Source of the DNA: Pampus argenteus
Taxonomy: Eukaryota; Chordata; Actinopteri; Scombriformes; Stromateidae
DNA length: 64,000 nucleotides
Direction: 5' to 3'
NCBI GenBank assembly: GCA_036937835.1
Contig: CM072879.1
Location: forward strand, 3,532,001-3,596,000
Shown in pieces: positions 24,778 through 39,700 of this stretch; the first letter of the stretch is position 1, and every line of letters starts with the position of its first letter. A model generated the notes under the pieces. It saw nothing but the letters and a program-made list of their open reading frames with translations, was not told the origin of the DNA and did not search any database. Position numbers and translations under genes: made by a program.

Positions 24778-27700
24778 GTGAGTGCTGCGTCCCACGATGC
24801 CAGATGTATTTCTCTACGAACATGTACTATGTTGTTTAACTGAATTTGCCAGAGCACCGATTCAATCCTTTATTTGCAGTTTCCAGTTGCCATTTAGCTG
24901 CTAGCCGGCTAAGCTAGCCCAGCTATGCTTTGTGACTAGCACTGGCTAATAATGCTAATGCAGCTTTGTTTTTCCTCTCTGTTCTGTTCTTTCTCTCGGT
25001 TTGTTGTTGTCAGTATGGGTTGAATCGTGTTTTCCAGCGTTTTCCCCTTTCTGGTTACTGTGTGGAGCTTGCTAAAAACGCTGCATAGTTAAACGATACT
25101 ATGACGTGAATGACTGCTGCTAATGCTAGCCGGAATCAGGCTAGCTTGCGTTACCTGCGTGGGTAGACCTGGTTGTTTGGTGACAGAACCGCAGTAAACA
25201 TGTCAGTAAGGTTGCTTTTTTGGCCGAAATGTTTGTATACACCTAAGCCTGTTAAGTTAAAATGCAACTTGGCCTCCGGCCGACAGTCTGAAAGTCTTTT
25301 TTTAATTATATTTTTACAGGACTGTGGAAGCTGTAACGATGTAGCTGTTTTTAAATGTTCAATCTCATCTAGTCTTGTATCACGAGTTAGTGGGATTAAT
25401 AAAACTCAATACTCCCTCAAATCTGAAACAAGGACTGATGGAAAGATACTCTAGTTAACCTGCTTGTTCTAACTCACTTCAAGCTATTGTATAATATTTA
25501 GGTTACAAAACGGTTTTGACTGTAGACACAGTGATTTGACGTGTCTGTGCCACAGCTGTTTACTAGCATATGCCAAGTATTAACAGTATGTCACCTATGA
25601 TACCACTGACCGCCAGCATACACTGATTCTTACTAACATATATATACCACTGCTGATAATCATATGCTGCTACTGTGCGCCACTAACAAGTCACTCATGT
25701 TTAATTATTTGTGCTGTTTCACTCTATGTAGTGATCTGCTGTTGCTTTTCACCTGGTACATTGCACTAAAACCACTGACAGGTACCATGTAATACTGCTA
25801 CTGTAGTTTATACCATAAGGTTATAGTGGAAGATGATCAGTCCTTGTAGCAATACATTAGTTGTAGCTAAGCAAGCGGGGTTAGCTCCGTATGAGTGAGA
25901 GCATAGCTTTGAATAAGTTTAGTGATGGTAACTATATGCTTATGTCAATATGAGAAGTAAGAAACTGTTACATGATCATTCTGTATGTCTAAATGTTGTG
26001 CTTGTGAAACACAAAGTGACATGTAGTTTGTATGTGCCATATGCCCGCTGAACAGCATCAATAAACCACTAATCAAAGTGCATAGCACTAAGAATTAATG
26101 TATGACACTAAAGCAAGAGTGGTGGGTGTTTTTCAAACAAAAAAAATACCCAATATGTGATGATCCCAGCCTGGAATTAAGTCATTTTTAGGACAAGACC
26201 ATTTTGGCCTTTGATAAATACAGATTTTTTCGGGCATCATGGCCAAAACGTAGGACACCAAGACCAAATAACAGAAAGTGATAATTATATTGTATACAAC
26301 AATATTGTATACTACAAAATAAAAAGTATACAGTCAACAATTAGCAGTCAGTGTATTGAAAAACTGGATATTGTATACCGAAGGTCCACAAAATGCTATC
26401 AGTGTTTTTAAAATGTGAACGATTCATTATATTAATTGTTATTGTTATATTTTGATGAGAAAATAAAGTCTATAAAGCAGAACAACTATGCAACTATTAA
26501 CATTTGCGTCTGAGATCATAGGAACAGTCACAAAAATGCACTAAACACTTTTTTTAAAGAAATATGACATATTAACAGTTACTTAAAAACACAAAATAAA
26601 AGCCGTCATACGTCTTGTCAATTCAGCATCAATTTAATCCATAAAGATAAATTGTATTTCTGCACAAACTTTATATCTTGAATTTTATTTCCTCAACCTG
26701 CTCCCAGCCTCTGTTGGCTGGCTGCACTATTTTAGTGGGAGAAACTGAAATCTTACTTACTGTACCATTTTTTAAGTGACATACAGTATGCTACAGAAAA
26801 ACTCTTAAGCATCCCCTTTAAATCAAGCAGAGCTGCATGCCATTAGCCATTAGCCAGCATCCCAGGGTGAAAGTTAATTAAGTTACAGTATGTTCAGCCA
26901 TATACTGAACAAATACTTAAGCAATAGATTTGAGAATTATTGAAGGAACCAGAAGGATATGGTGACTGAAGTTATTTTGACCATTTTGACAGTCTGTATT
27001 TTGCATGTCACTATTAATTGGATGCACTGAGGCTAGATGTCAATACGTGGAGATCACAACTTTCTCAAGTGTTGTTGTCTTGTGTCTACAATTCATTTTT
27101 CTGTTAGTGGACCGTGGTTTAAAGCGCCGGCAGGTGAAGCCGCTTGCTGCCTCTCTCTTAGACGCCTTGGATTATGACAGCTCAGATGACAGTGACTTTG
27201 AAGTGGGAGATGCCTCGGGTAAGTACACGCTAGTCATTTGGATCCTCTTGACTTTTTGTGTAAGGAAATATATATATATACCCTTGTGATTTTTAAAAGA
27301 TAAAACTATTTTTTTTTTTTTAAACTATTTTTGGACATGTTTGTCAACAGCTTCAAAACACTGAGTGGGCATGTCTCACAGCAGCTGAGAGATGGACCTG
27401 AGAACACCATACACTCGCCATCATACACTCATCTAGTTTATTAACTGAGCCTAACCCCTCATTTATGTTAATGGTGTGGACAAAATATTAGGAACACCCC
27501 AATATAATGCACTCCACTGCACCACCAGCACTCACTACGACCTCAATAATGAACCTAAAGCCAACAACAACTGAAACTGTATAAGCCGTTTTTGGCAAAG
27601 CTGTTGCATTGAATTGTATTTGATTGCACAGGTGTTACCTGATACAAGGTGTTTTCCCTTATTAGGTCCATGCAGCGTTAACTATCAAACATGAGTGATT

Positions 27701-30700
27701 TTCTGTCACTTTACAGTATCAAACATGCAATAAAAAGTCTGGTTTATTCCAATCTGATGTGGCTGATGGTCAAGTTTATGGGAAATACTTCAGGCCATCA
27801 CAAAGTGTTAAACATTTTTAACATTGGAAATTGGAAGTCGGCATAGTTAGCACAGATTTCCACTATTCATTAATGTTAGTTTAACACCTACTGAGTCACT
27901 GGCAGCTCCAGCACACTCATTATAAAAAGGAGGGGGGTCTACCTAGCATTGGCTGTCTCTCTTTTTCTATCCAGATTCTGTCTGGATTTGATGATGGAAA
28001 ATGACCATGCTGTTAAAAGCACTGCTTTAACGCATCTGTGTTGAGGTCACAGGTGGGGTAAAGCACTGGTTAATAACCCTGGTCTCTTGGAGCACATTTA
28101 CACTTTCTCACATTCTCTTTGCTTATGGTTCTGTCTTCTGATAGGATCAGACGCCACAGGCAACGGCAGTGATGAGGAAGGGTCTAAAGCGAGCGCTGCA
28201 GGTTCGGAAAGTGACTCGGACAACGCTGGTTCTGCAGACGATGGCATAGATGAAGAAGAGGCCAAAGACCTGGCTGCTGAGGACAACTTGACAGAAGATG
28301 AAGAGAAGAATAAACAGCAGCCTTCCTCAGACAGCTCCACCAAAGACACCCCCACCGTCACCCCACCCAAAGGCCGACGCAAGAGCAAGAAGACGCCAGA
28401 GCCAGAGCCAGAGCCAGAGCCTGAGCCTGAGCCTGCTACAGGTGATGGCGATGGTTCTGCCCCGGTGTCTGGGTCTGGCAGTGTGAACAATGAGGAGTCG
28501 CAGGCTGAGCCCAAGAAATGGAATTTCCGCAGGAACCGTCCCCTGCTAGACTTCACCACCATGGAAGAGCTGAACGAGATGGACGACTACGACAGCGAGG
28601 ACGATAACGACTGGAGACCAACAGCAGGGAAGAAGAAAGGCAAGACTACCACCCAAAAAGGCACAGAGGAAGAGGATGGTGGCAGCGCAAGTGATGACGA
28701 CGACGACGACGATGATAATGACGATGACGACGACGACGATGATGACGACGATGACGATGAGGACAATGACAAGGACGATGGTGATGACAACAATATCAAC
28801 AACAACAACAATAGCAGCAGTGATAGCGACAAGGAGCTAAAGAAGCCCAAGAAGAAGAAGAGCAGCAGTACGTTTGATGAAGAGCTGACTAATGACAGCA
28901 TGTCCCAGGGAAAGGGCAACGAGGTGAGAGCAACTCTTTTCTCACAAGGCCAGATTTAAAATCCAAATGAAATCGAAGTGCATGTTTCTTTTTTTTCTGC
29001 ATCTAATAGATTTATTGTAGGGGAAAAAAGTACCAGGGAGAAATGAGCATGTCATATATTTTGGTTCCATGAGGATCCCCCATCTGTGCATTAACCAGCC
29101 AGAATACTATTGATTGTCTACATAAACTGTATGGATGTAACAATCATTTATTCTAAACTTATTGGCATGAAGTGGTAACTTGACAGTTTTATCACACTGG
29201 CTGCTCTATCGTGCAACTATTCCCTGCCAGCCAGACAGCAAGCTGAGACACAACACAGACTTTGAACTGGAGCCCACACTAGTCGTTCAGAGCCTGGGAA
29301 AACAGATCTTACAACAAAAACCATCACAGCAAACAAAAAGCTTCAAGAAATTCTAAGAAAATGTTTTTAGAAATTTTGTGAAGTCCACAGAACCGTTTGC
29401 TTGCAGTCATATTGAGTGTGAAGGTGTCAGTGGTTGCCTCCATACTAAACAACAACACGAGTCACAAAGTCACCACATAATCCAATGAGAGGTTTAGATG
29501 GTATCAGAGAGATTCCAGGAGAATGCTTCTGACTGTTGGCATAGAGTCCATAAACATTGTATTTGGGATTTGAACGTGTTGATAAGTGGCTTTACAGTTG
29601 CTCTGCTTCCTGATTCCCCAGGATGCCTTGCTGGACCGGTCCCAGACCTGGAGCACTCAGCACATCCTCATCTGCTGTGTTTGTCTGGGAGACAACAGCG
29701 AGGATGCAGATGAGATCATCCAGTGTGACAACTGTGGGGTAACCGTGCATGAAGGTAAGCTACACAGTTATTCCACTTCATCAGTGTTGATATATGCAGA
29801 GCCAGAAAACAGTCAAGAAAGCAGGCAACAGTCCAGCTACATCATAAAGTTAAACACTTTGGAACCACTCTTAGCGTCCCACGTCCAACAAAACAAACAA
29901 AAAAGTAAAGTTAACTTACTTTTGACCTCAACCAGCCAACTTTCCTGCAGTTATATTTATACTTTAGGGACTTGCGCTCCACTGAAGTTGGCTTGTCAGG
30001 CAACTTATACTCCCAGGCTGTGTATCACCGCCAACAAACTCCACCAGAAAAGAGTAATTTTGTACTAAGCATATATTTATTGTGACATTTAATCCCTCTA
30101 CAAGTTTACAGGTGAGTGCACTGTTTCATGGCACCTTAAAGGCCCTGTGAAGCAGAAGTTAGAGCATCTTTAGCTTCTATACTGTGACGTACTTTACAGT
30201 GAAATGGAATATTTGGGCGGTGTACAGTTACAAGCATTTGATTGGACCGCAAAGAATGGGTGGGGCTTGTAGTTAAGCACAATACAGAGACACACACAAA
30301 CCAGCTGTTTGATCAGGAGGATGAGGGAGAGAGCGAATGAATCAGACCTCAGCCACGTTGTTTTGGTGGTTTTATATGACCGGTGTGGCTACTCGCCAAA
30401 ATTCACATAAACACGAAAACTGGAAACTCACTTTCGTTTTAATTACAGTTTTTTCTTAGAGTGAAGTAGGTGACATCTTGTGTCCAGTAGTTTAAGTATT
30501 GCAATGAAACGTATTTGCATATTTGTAGTTTCTGGAATTTGTAATGAGGGACAAGGAGTAGACGCCATTATAATGATTTTAAAATGGTAATTATACTTTT
30601 TTTTTGTGGAAAAAACATCTCAAACATGCATTATTGTTCCAAACAGAGAATTGTTTTTGTCTTAATACATGTCTGAAAGGGGATCTTTAAGATATTCAAT

Positions 30701-33700
30701 TCACAACACAGCAGATTGCCACATTTGAGAAGCTGGAACAACAAAATGTTGGAACAATTTTTTTATTAAATTAACTTAACGTATAATCAAAATCAAGATA
30801 GTTCCCAATTAGTTTTCTGTCGAGCAACTAATTGTTGCAGCTCCAACCTGAAGTACTTGTCATTTATGTTACACTGATGTCTGATGTCGGAGTGAAACAT
30901 GTAATCCAGCAGTTGATTTACACCAATTTGGGGCAATACAACTGACAATACAACATCCTCCAAAATATTTTACTTTCCATGCTTTGTTATGGTTCCAGGA
31001 CCAGCATCTCTTTGGAACTCTATGTATTTGAGGATAGTTGAAAGCATCATATAAAATCAATTTAATATAATTGTTATTCTTGTGGGGAAACTGTTTTGGA
31101 AAGACAGACTGTATCATTAATCATACTGAGGATCATTGCTCTACAATGACCCTTCTGACCAACCAATAGGCTGTCGATATGCATGTTCTCTTCTCAAAGA
31201 CAAAGGTACTTTCTAATTTTCTTACTAACACTGATGATAGTTTTGTTGTTTAGACAGTTAGCTATTTAGGACGATTTTCCTAAGAAGCTGTGTATGCATC
31301 TGAAAACCACAGCCTGTGAGCACAGTCAGAACCATCATAAATGTTTCACATAACATCCTACATGCTGCTTATGCATACTTTGTGGACGCAGTGTTATTTG
31401 AATGGCAACGGGGAGGACATTTATACGGAGGAACTATTATCTGGTGATGTGAGAATATGAATTGATTTCCCTCTCAGGCTTATCCTGTCGAATCTAGTTT
31501 TAGTATTACATCAGGAATTGTGCAACCGGGGTTGAGGAGGGAAGAAACTTCCTTTTCCAGCTTTATCAGCCGAGTGCGTCTTGACTGGCTAGAAACCAAA
31601 TCAATGACAGTCATCTCTTTTAAATTGGAGCTCTATAGTTAAGGTTGACCATGCAAGGTGGATCAATGTGTCACCACTAATTTTCAATCACCTTGTTTAT
31701 TCATTTATTTCACTCTTGTTGCACTATTTTAAAGGCATTAAGTAAACAAGGCAAGACAGACTGAGAAGAGCTGCACACCACGAAAAGTTACAGTTGTGTT
31801 CTTAATTTCATAATAACTCTTTAATAATTTCAACAAGAATATGACTTAGTGCCTAAATGTTTAATTGGTTAGTCACTTGACAGAAAGTTAATTTACACAG
31901 GCTTGATTTTGAATTAGTCATCAAGTCATTTATCAAGCAGAAATGGTTCCAGGTTCTCAAATGTGAGGATTTACTGCTTTGTTAGTTTTTTAAATTGAGT
32001 ATCATTTGATTTTGGACAGTGTGTTCACAGGCATTGATTTGGGCTCTGAGAACCTGCAACTGTCCTGTGTTATAATTACAATAAATACAATTTCACACTG
32101 ACCATACACAGTCCAGCCATATACTAAGTTTTGACCTGGTCTTGTTTTGTGGTTTTTTTTGACATCCTCTACTATTAAATGATTAATCAGTTATTTGAAA
32201 AAATAACCAGTACAGAGATGAAACTAATTATTAGTAGCAGGCGGGACAACAAAGCTTGATCTGCACATAGCAAGTACATTCATGGATCGACTGTCCTATG
32301 CGACATCATCAGTAATACATTTAACCCATGCATCAGTACATCCTGCCTACTGTACATGTTCGTCTGTCTGTGTGGTATGTCCTGTGTGCTACACTAAATG
32401 ACGTTTGTTGTACTGAAGTCACCGCATCATGAATGAATGAATGAACTATATGCTGTGTTCACATCAAGCTTTGTTGTCGGTTATTATTTCCAGCTGTACT
32501 GTCTCTACAGTGGGTGAAACATTGTATAATGCTCTTGACAAGACGGTGATGGTCACGGTTACAGGTTCGCTGAAATGAAATGAATCACTGTTCCTCTTGT
32601 TCCTCTCTCATGTTTATAGCTGTGTGCCAGAGAGTGCTCCTATTGATCAGCATCATAGAGCGTGTCTTAGAAGTAGTCTAACTCTGCAAGAAAAGACACA
32701 CTAGTCTTTTTGTCAAGTCTATGTAAGGCATCTCAGACACTAAGCTATGACTACACTATGGGATAAACCATTAATTTATCTTCCCAACACCCCATATCTG
32801 TTGGGTCGGGCCATTATCGGGCTGGTATTGCTTAAAAATTGACTTAACTCGACAGAATGTTGGTTTGTATTGATTCACCATTAATTGTTGAACCTCCTGA
32901 TGTAGTTGAAATATGACAATGTGTATCCTGTAATGTTAAGCCCTGAAATGATTGACAGTTAACATACATTCAATGGGTGACATAATAAGTTAACATGTTC
33001 ACACATAATCGCATATAATGAGGCGCACAAACACATTTATACACACTCACAGTTTCCCTTTCCTACAGTCACAGTCTCTCTCACTGTGATTGGGTGAAAT
33101 GTATCAGCGCTTAGCCTCAGAGCAGCGTGCACCTTTGGGGTGCTGGTAAGACATGTTCGATAATCTCACAGTCTAACTCACACACACACTTATGCCCACA
33201 CAGACGTGAAGGGTGAAGACAGGTCCTAATCACCAATTCTCAAAGTATTAGGAGCAGGTCTTTAATCTATCTTGTTGGTTGGTTGATATTTTCTTCCTCT
33301 GAGACAGGTTTAATCTTCCTGAAAAGACACAGAATGGACACTAAGTGGCTTGTAGTGGAGGCTTGAGAGAGAGGAGGCAGTGGCAGCTCCTGCGGCCAGT
33401 TCTTATCTTCCTCTCCAAGGACATAGATGGTGTTCCTTTTTCCTGGGGCAGTAAAATATGGAACTTAATTCTATCAATAAGTTTGCTGTTCCTGGCTACT
33501 ATGAGCTCAAACTGGATAGATCTGTTGTGCTATTGGAGGTTAATTCTAACCTCAGCTATTTTTTGTCATGATATATTATCTCATCCTTGAGATATACAGC
33601 AAAATGATGTCCCAGGATAATAAAAAGTGAATCTTGAATGCATGTCGGTTCCACTTTCTGTCAACTCAACTAGTACCAGGCGAGGGGTCAGACTAGGGAC

Positions 33701-36700
33701 GAGGTTCAGTAGTATTTTAGCTAAAGATAAAATAACTACAACTTATACAGTACTGTGCCAAAGTTTTAGGTACTAAAAGTAAAGTGGAGACGTTTAAAAA
33801 ATAATGCCATGAATAGTTTTTTTATTAATCATTTAACGTCATGGAAAAATCAGTAAACCGATTTTCAGTAACTTAATAATGTTGTCCTGACCCACAGTGG
33901 CTGGACAGCCTTGCTGCGGAAGCGTAGCACCCACCCCATGTTGGCACTGTTATCGCTGCTAGCTGCCATCACTTCAGCTAGGCCACCTCCATGTTTACAT
34001 GTGATGTCAGATGTGAGAGCCAAGTGCAGGTTAAGTCACTTCAGCATTCCTATTGGCAGTGCAAACGTAAACAGAAAAAAAGCCCTTAAAGGGCTTAGTT
34101 CTTGGGAGAGCTCCCGAGTGGGCCCTTCCTGTCCACAGAACTGTTTGGTCTGAAAAACCTATGTTGATATGAAGCAAAGTTTAACTGGCAGACTCTAAAA
34201 GTGTTCAGAGGTCAGACTAAGAGGGTTTCAAGATAAATAGTTATTAAGAGGAGGAAAGATAAAACAAGATGACACTGAAATGTAGAATTTTGTTCATGTT
34301 CAAGGCCTAGGCCTCTTGGTTTCACTGTCACTAAGAGGAGTAGTGTATTTTTGTGCTTTGGACAGACCCAGGCTAACTGTTCCCCCTGCTTCCAGTCTTG
34401 GCTAACCACACCCTGACTCCAGCTCTGGACTTAACACACAGAAGTGAGATTGATATCAGTCTTCTCATCTCACTCTCAAAAAGAAAGCAAATAAGCATAT
34501 TTCCCAAAAAGTTCAACCATTTCTGTAATAGCCTGCTTTGATAGACATGCTTGCAACAGTTTCCTTAATTACAGCTCACAGGAAGCCAAAATGGTTACAT
34601 AAGAAACCTGTGGAGATTTAAGTAATTATCTCATATGAATCAGAGTTTCACCAAGCACGGTGGGCCAGCATGTGCTTGTCCAGAGTATGTTTCTACCATG
34701 TATTTGATTCTGCTGCTCAGGATACTGCACATGGGTCAGCAGAGTCTGGTTACTAGTGCATCATCTGTCCCCTCAGAGCTCCCATATATCATTTTTAGTA
34801 TCCTGGATGCCCCTCTTGCCCCTGAACTGTGAGGTTCTATACCAGTGATGCACTGTTGCTATCATTAATGAATTCAGGTCTGTCTATGCATATATTTTTA
34901 GCAGAGCTGAGCTGGAATCTTGCCACTTTGTGATCTTAACTATTTGATTATGAAAAACTGCTATGCTGAGGCAGGCTTGTTTGACCTGGCACTGAAAGTA
35001 TATCCTTTTCTCCGGTAAGCACAGTTGTTGATGAGGTTATGAGCTTGTGTTTTATCAGAATTAAATTGTATTTTATCAGTTTTGGAGCATGCACTTTGGG
35101 TAAGCTCGGGTACACAGAAAAATGTCTTGTGTGTGCTGACTTGGGGTTGAGCGTTTTAATTAACTTAGAACAAGTAGCTTCTCCAGTAGTAGTAAATTAC
35201 CTGTGTAAACTGATTTTAGTATTGCTTATGTCAGCACTCATGTCCATTTATAAGAGAGATAACAGTTAAACAGAGTAAAAGTAATGTCAGAAAAGATTCT
35301 GTCAAAGTCAGCACCTTAACAGTTACAGTTAACAATTACGATTCAAGTCAATGCAGCATAAAATGTCATTTGTTCTGAATAAAGGTAACTGTAAATAAAG
35401 AAATGTAGTCAGTTGTATGTTACCACTAGAAATTAGAGAAACTTAAATCCCACACTATCTTAAATCCAGTATTTGATATGATTGACTATGTCTGTCTTAT
35501 TGACAGGACATTGACAATTATGTCTCTTTAATTGGCCAGAATTAATTTTGGAGTGCCTCAGGGGTCAATTTCAGGTACTTTTTTTTTTTCAGACATTCTA
35601 TAGACCAACTAACTAATCAATTTAATGGACAAAAATAGAGTAACTGATAACCAATCATTTTTAGTTGCAGTTTTAAAATAATCAGTATGTTAACAGCTTA
35701 ATTTGCCTATTTGAGCACTTGGAAGCTGGATATGTAATCCTGATTCTGGAGAAAATATTTTATACCTTTTGCTGAGAAGGTGTACTCATAACATGTTTCA
35801 TAAAATTTCATTTTAGAGATCACAGAGTTCCATGTATAAGGTTAAAACAAGGTCAAACAAAGAAGGACTTCTGAGGCAGAGATGAGAGATGAGCTGTCAG
35901 TATCTGGAAGTCATACGAGTCAGTCTTGCCGCTTGCCTCCACTGCTTTTCTTTGTTCTCGTGTTTGCACCGCTGTTCCAGACACCATCACTCCCTCTCAG
36001 ACGAGAAGAGAAACTGACATGAAAGGTGGGCGCACAAGACCTGGGTGAGAGATCAAAAGCTGGGATGAGCAGGAGTCCACAAAGCAAGCATCTACACACA
36101 GCACATATAGGAGTTCTGTTCTTACCAGCCTGCCTTTTGATTATCTGACTCTTACCAGTCATACAGGCAGACATCATTACCATACCACAAGTTCTCCCTT
36201 CGCTTTCATTTGCCTTTGACTGTAAATGTCAAAGAAGGCCTTTTATGCCATTTATTCATGTGTTAAGGTCTTATATTCAGTAGTCTTAGTGTTTCAGTTC
36301 TCTTATTTTGTCATTAAAGGGCATTGGTTTTATCAATGATAGTCTGCTGTAGGAACAATACCACAAAATAAAATATTGTGGTTGTATGTAATGGACCAAC
36401 ACAAAATAGTCCATACTTATAATGGTGGGAAATATTACATGGTTTTCAAAATTGACTTGTGATGTGTGCTGTGCTTGTTGACAAGTCCACCATCTTCATC
36501 TGCATATTGAGAGCCCACAACACGAGAAAGCGAGGAATGCATTTTAACAATGTAAAAATACACAGCCCCGGACCTGCTGTCATTATTATTAGTATTAGTA
36601 TTAGTATTAGTGTTGTTGTAGTATCCATATACAGTTTACATGTTAATACCTGGTGTAAATGAGGCCAGATTCTCTAAGTGTGTGTGTAGTCGTACTAGAA

Positions 36701-39700
36701 GGATGAACTTATGATATTCCCGCATTTGGTGTTTTAATGATGATGGTGCATCCTTTTCACACTCGTCAAACCTTTCATTTAGTCGTCATGTCTTGTACGA
36801 AGCATTTGTTATGTTTTTCTACTCATTTAATCGTGTTTGTCTTTTTAATTTGTCACCAGTTTAGCTAAAGATAGATCATTAGTATGAGACAGCTGTCAAG
36901 TTGAAAATGCGAGCCATCAACGTACTGTCAGAGTAACAGATGGCTGGTTCACTCTTGTGAGATGCTCATCACTTTTCCTTTCATCCCATGGACAAACAAC
37001 CCATTGCCTTCATTGTATGTCTACATACATGCATGATTTCATATTCTTACTTTAGGGTGAATTTACACCTAGCTGGTATGCCTTTGTTAAAAGCAAGCAG
37101 CTCTGTTTCAGGTAACAGTACCTTTCTTGATTCAGTCAACCCTACCTTGCCCCGTCTTTTTTTCCCGCCAAGATCGTCATTTCTGACAAGGATAATGTAT
37201 CTTTCAGGGATTATCAAACTATTCTGTAGTCATCACTTTTTATCAGCTTAACTCATATTAGCCAGCAACCCATGGCTTAACGGTCTAAGCTTTGTATCTC
37301 AGTTCAAAAGGAACACCGAAGATTTGTACCATGGTTCAGCTATAAGTCGGTTAAACCAGCATAGTGGTCGTTCACAACCCCAGTTCCACGGTTCAAAGCC
37401 CAGTCAGTGGAAATGAAACGCCCAACTGTTGCCAGAGCTATCCCAGTAATACATTTCTTTAAGAAAATAAATGTTGAGTGGAGCCATATTGCATCAGGAC
37501 TCAGCCTCCTGCCCTTGACACATACTATGGAGGAAAACGGAGGTAGAAATAGGTAGTTGTGTTCACATGTTGGGTAGTTAGGTACCCAAGTAGTTCCTTC
37601 ATTTTGAAAGTCAGGACCCAACTGTGACTTAATTTCTCAGTAGCTTGACTGATGTATCCTGTCTTTGAGTTGGTCTTATGAAAAACTAAGAGCCTGTAAA
37701 AATGGCAAATACACTTCCCTACCACCTCCCAGCTTCTGAAGAGCAGAGTTCAAAATAAGTGATCCACCATGACACACAGCAAATGCTCTCTTAATCAGAA
37801 AAGGACATGCACCCACCAAGCGAAGTGTAGAGCTGAATAAACAACTCCATCTGCCCCAGTGTTTGCTTTCCACGGGCTGCCCGACTCCCCAGTGTGGCTC
37901 AGACTGACGCGCATGCAGAACATTGAGCTTTTGATTTGTGAGTCTTTCCCATTGCTTAAAAAGCCTGAAGGCTGGTTGACTGAATTAGGAGTTAGAGTGT
38001 TATCTCCCCAACGGAGGCAGAGTACTGATTGCTGCCCTCATTGGTAGTGAGGAGCACGTTTTCCTGGTGTAATAGCTGCCATAGAAACCACATCAGGCAA
38101 GTAATTGTTTAGGCAACCTCAGAAAATTAAGAGGACAACATTAAAATGCTTTCGTTTGGCTTTGTCTAGCTTCTCTGAGGGTACATTTTTTCAAATATTC
38201 AGTTTGTGGGGCTGCAGTAGACTATGCTGACAGTAGTAGGTAGTAGTATTTTTTTTTCTTGGATTCCAGAGAGGTATAACGGTTATACACACAGTCAGTT
38301 GAATACAAAACATATAGCAATGCTGATATGTTTCTAGATGCTGGTTGCTGTAGATTCTTTACAACCAAAACAACACTGCTGTCGTAAAGGCAGCAGTACA
38401 AATGTGCTGGAGCATGGTAACCTTTCAGAGTTGTAAAATCCAGTTTGTGCACCACTCTTCTATAAGCTTTTATATGCTATAATCTGTTACTCCAATTAGA
38501 CTGGATTGTATTTCATTGTCTCACCGGAACTTTAAACACCACCATTACACCAGCCCTTTGTATTGAAAGCAGAAAATAGTGTCCGACTTCCTGCTTCAGC
38601 TTTGGTCTACTGTACTGGGTGGGTCGGCAACCCGCAGCTCTTTGATCCCTCTGATCTGGCTCCCTGTGACTTTTGAAAATAATTGATGATTATTAAATTA
38701 AAATGTATCTTGTTCGACTTTGAAGATTATGGTGATATTGTTACATTTAATAAACCATATTAAAAAATACATTTTTTGGCTATGCGCAAGACCGTACCTC
38801 TGCCAGGTGTAATCCGGTGCATTTATTTGTTTTTGACTGAAAAATTCTAGCAGCCGCACCAGCTCTATGCTTCGGCCTAGCCTACAAATTACATGCAGTT
38901 ACAAGAAAATAAAATTTATATTGCTGATAAATACAAAATAATGAATTCATTTTGAAGCACTCAACCCCCACAAAATGATTTCAGCAGGTCTCAGCTGTTA
39001 ATTAAGCATAACCATATTTGTTGTGTTGTCATGGTTATTCTGTCCTCTTGTGTGCAGCCTCTTTCCCAATGAAAGGTTTTAACAGTCAGCTCATTGGCCA
39101 CACCGAGATGTTCTCATCAGTGCCCTTCATGAGAGGCAGTGATATGGAAAATAGGATGACTGATGTTATCTTTAATGAACAATGTAATTGATTTTGCCAT
39201 ACTGGCAACCCTTTGCTATATTTTCAGGGTGTTATGGCGTTGACGGCGAGAGCGACTCCATCATGAGCTCCGCCTCGGAGAATTCAACAGAGCCTTGGTT
39301 CTGTGATGCCTGTAAGAACGGAGTGGCGCCAAGCTGTGAACTCTGCCCCAACCAGGATGGCATCTTCAAAGAGACGGATGCCGGAAGGTGAGATACAGTA
39401 GCACATTGACCCCGGTGGTCAGTTGCCATTTATGAGAGGCAGCGTGTGGAACGTGTTCAGAAACAAATAACGCGTAATGACCTTAACTGGTCAAAATGCT
39501 GCAGGGAGCCAAAGGCTATCTAAATTGTACAAATATTCAGTGGTGGGAGAAAAGGAAGTTGGATTAAGGAGGAGAGAGAGAGAGAGAGCTGGTGGTGGTA
39601 TGAGAGAGGGGGATGGAGGGAAGAGGAGAGATAGAGGAAGAAAAGGAGCGAGAGAAAAGAGTGTGTTATTTGAAGCGTGGAGACTTCAGCCACGTTATCA

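Larger units (their letters stand above)
29755..39227 (+). other. phf14 intron 4 (9.5 kb), repeat-containing
   Basis: The longest intron, splitting PHD1 just before ligand C343. It holds a possible MITE at 30125-30560, a repeat related to the 13883 element at 30640-30850 (TTTGAGAAGCTGGAAC, ending AATTGTTGCAGCTCC), another fragment at 35590-35680, an end like a Tc1-type element at about 33745 (ACAGTACTGTGCCAAAGTTT), an ATTAGT run at 36582-36612 and a hAT-like repeat near 38610. No separate gene is recognised. Confidence 0.7.

Noticed and set aside
25173..25454. 93-residue frame as an alternative phf14 first exon
   Set aside because: Joining at 25205 would put its ATG in a frame that stops soon after exon 2 begins; no homology seen.
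27005..27107. In-frame extension upstream of phf14 exon 2 with its own ATG
   Set aside because: It crosses a good TTAG acceptor and replaces the conserved MDR start; treated as intron.
28098..28919. Minus-strand frames rich in Ser and Leu across exon 3
   Set aside because: They are antisense shadows of the acidic repeat codons of phf14.
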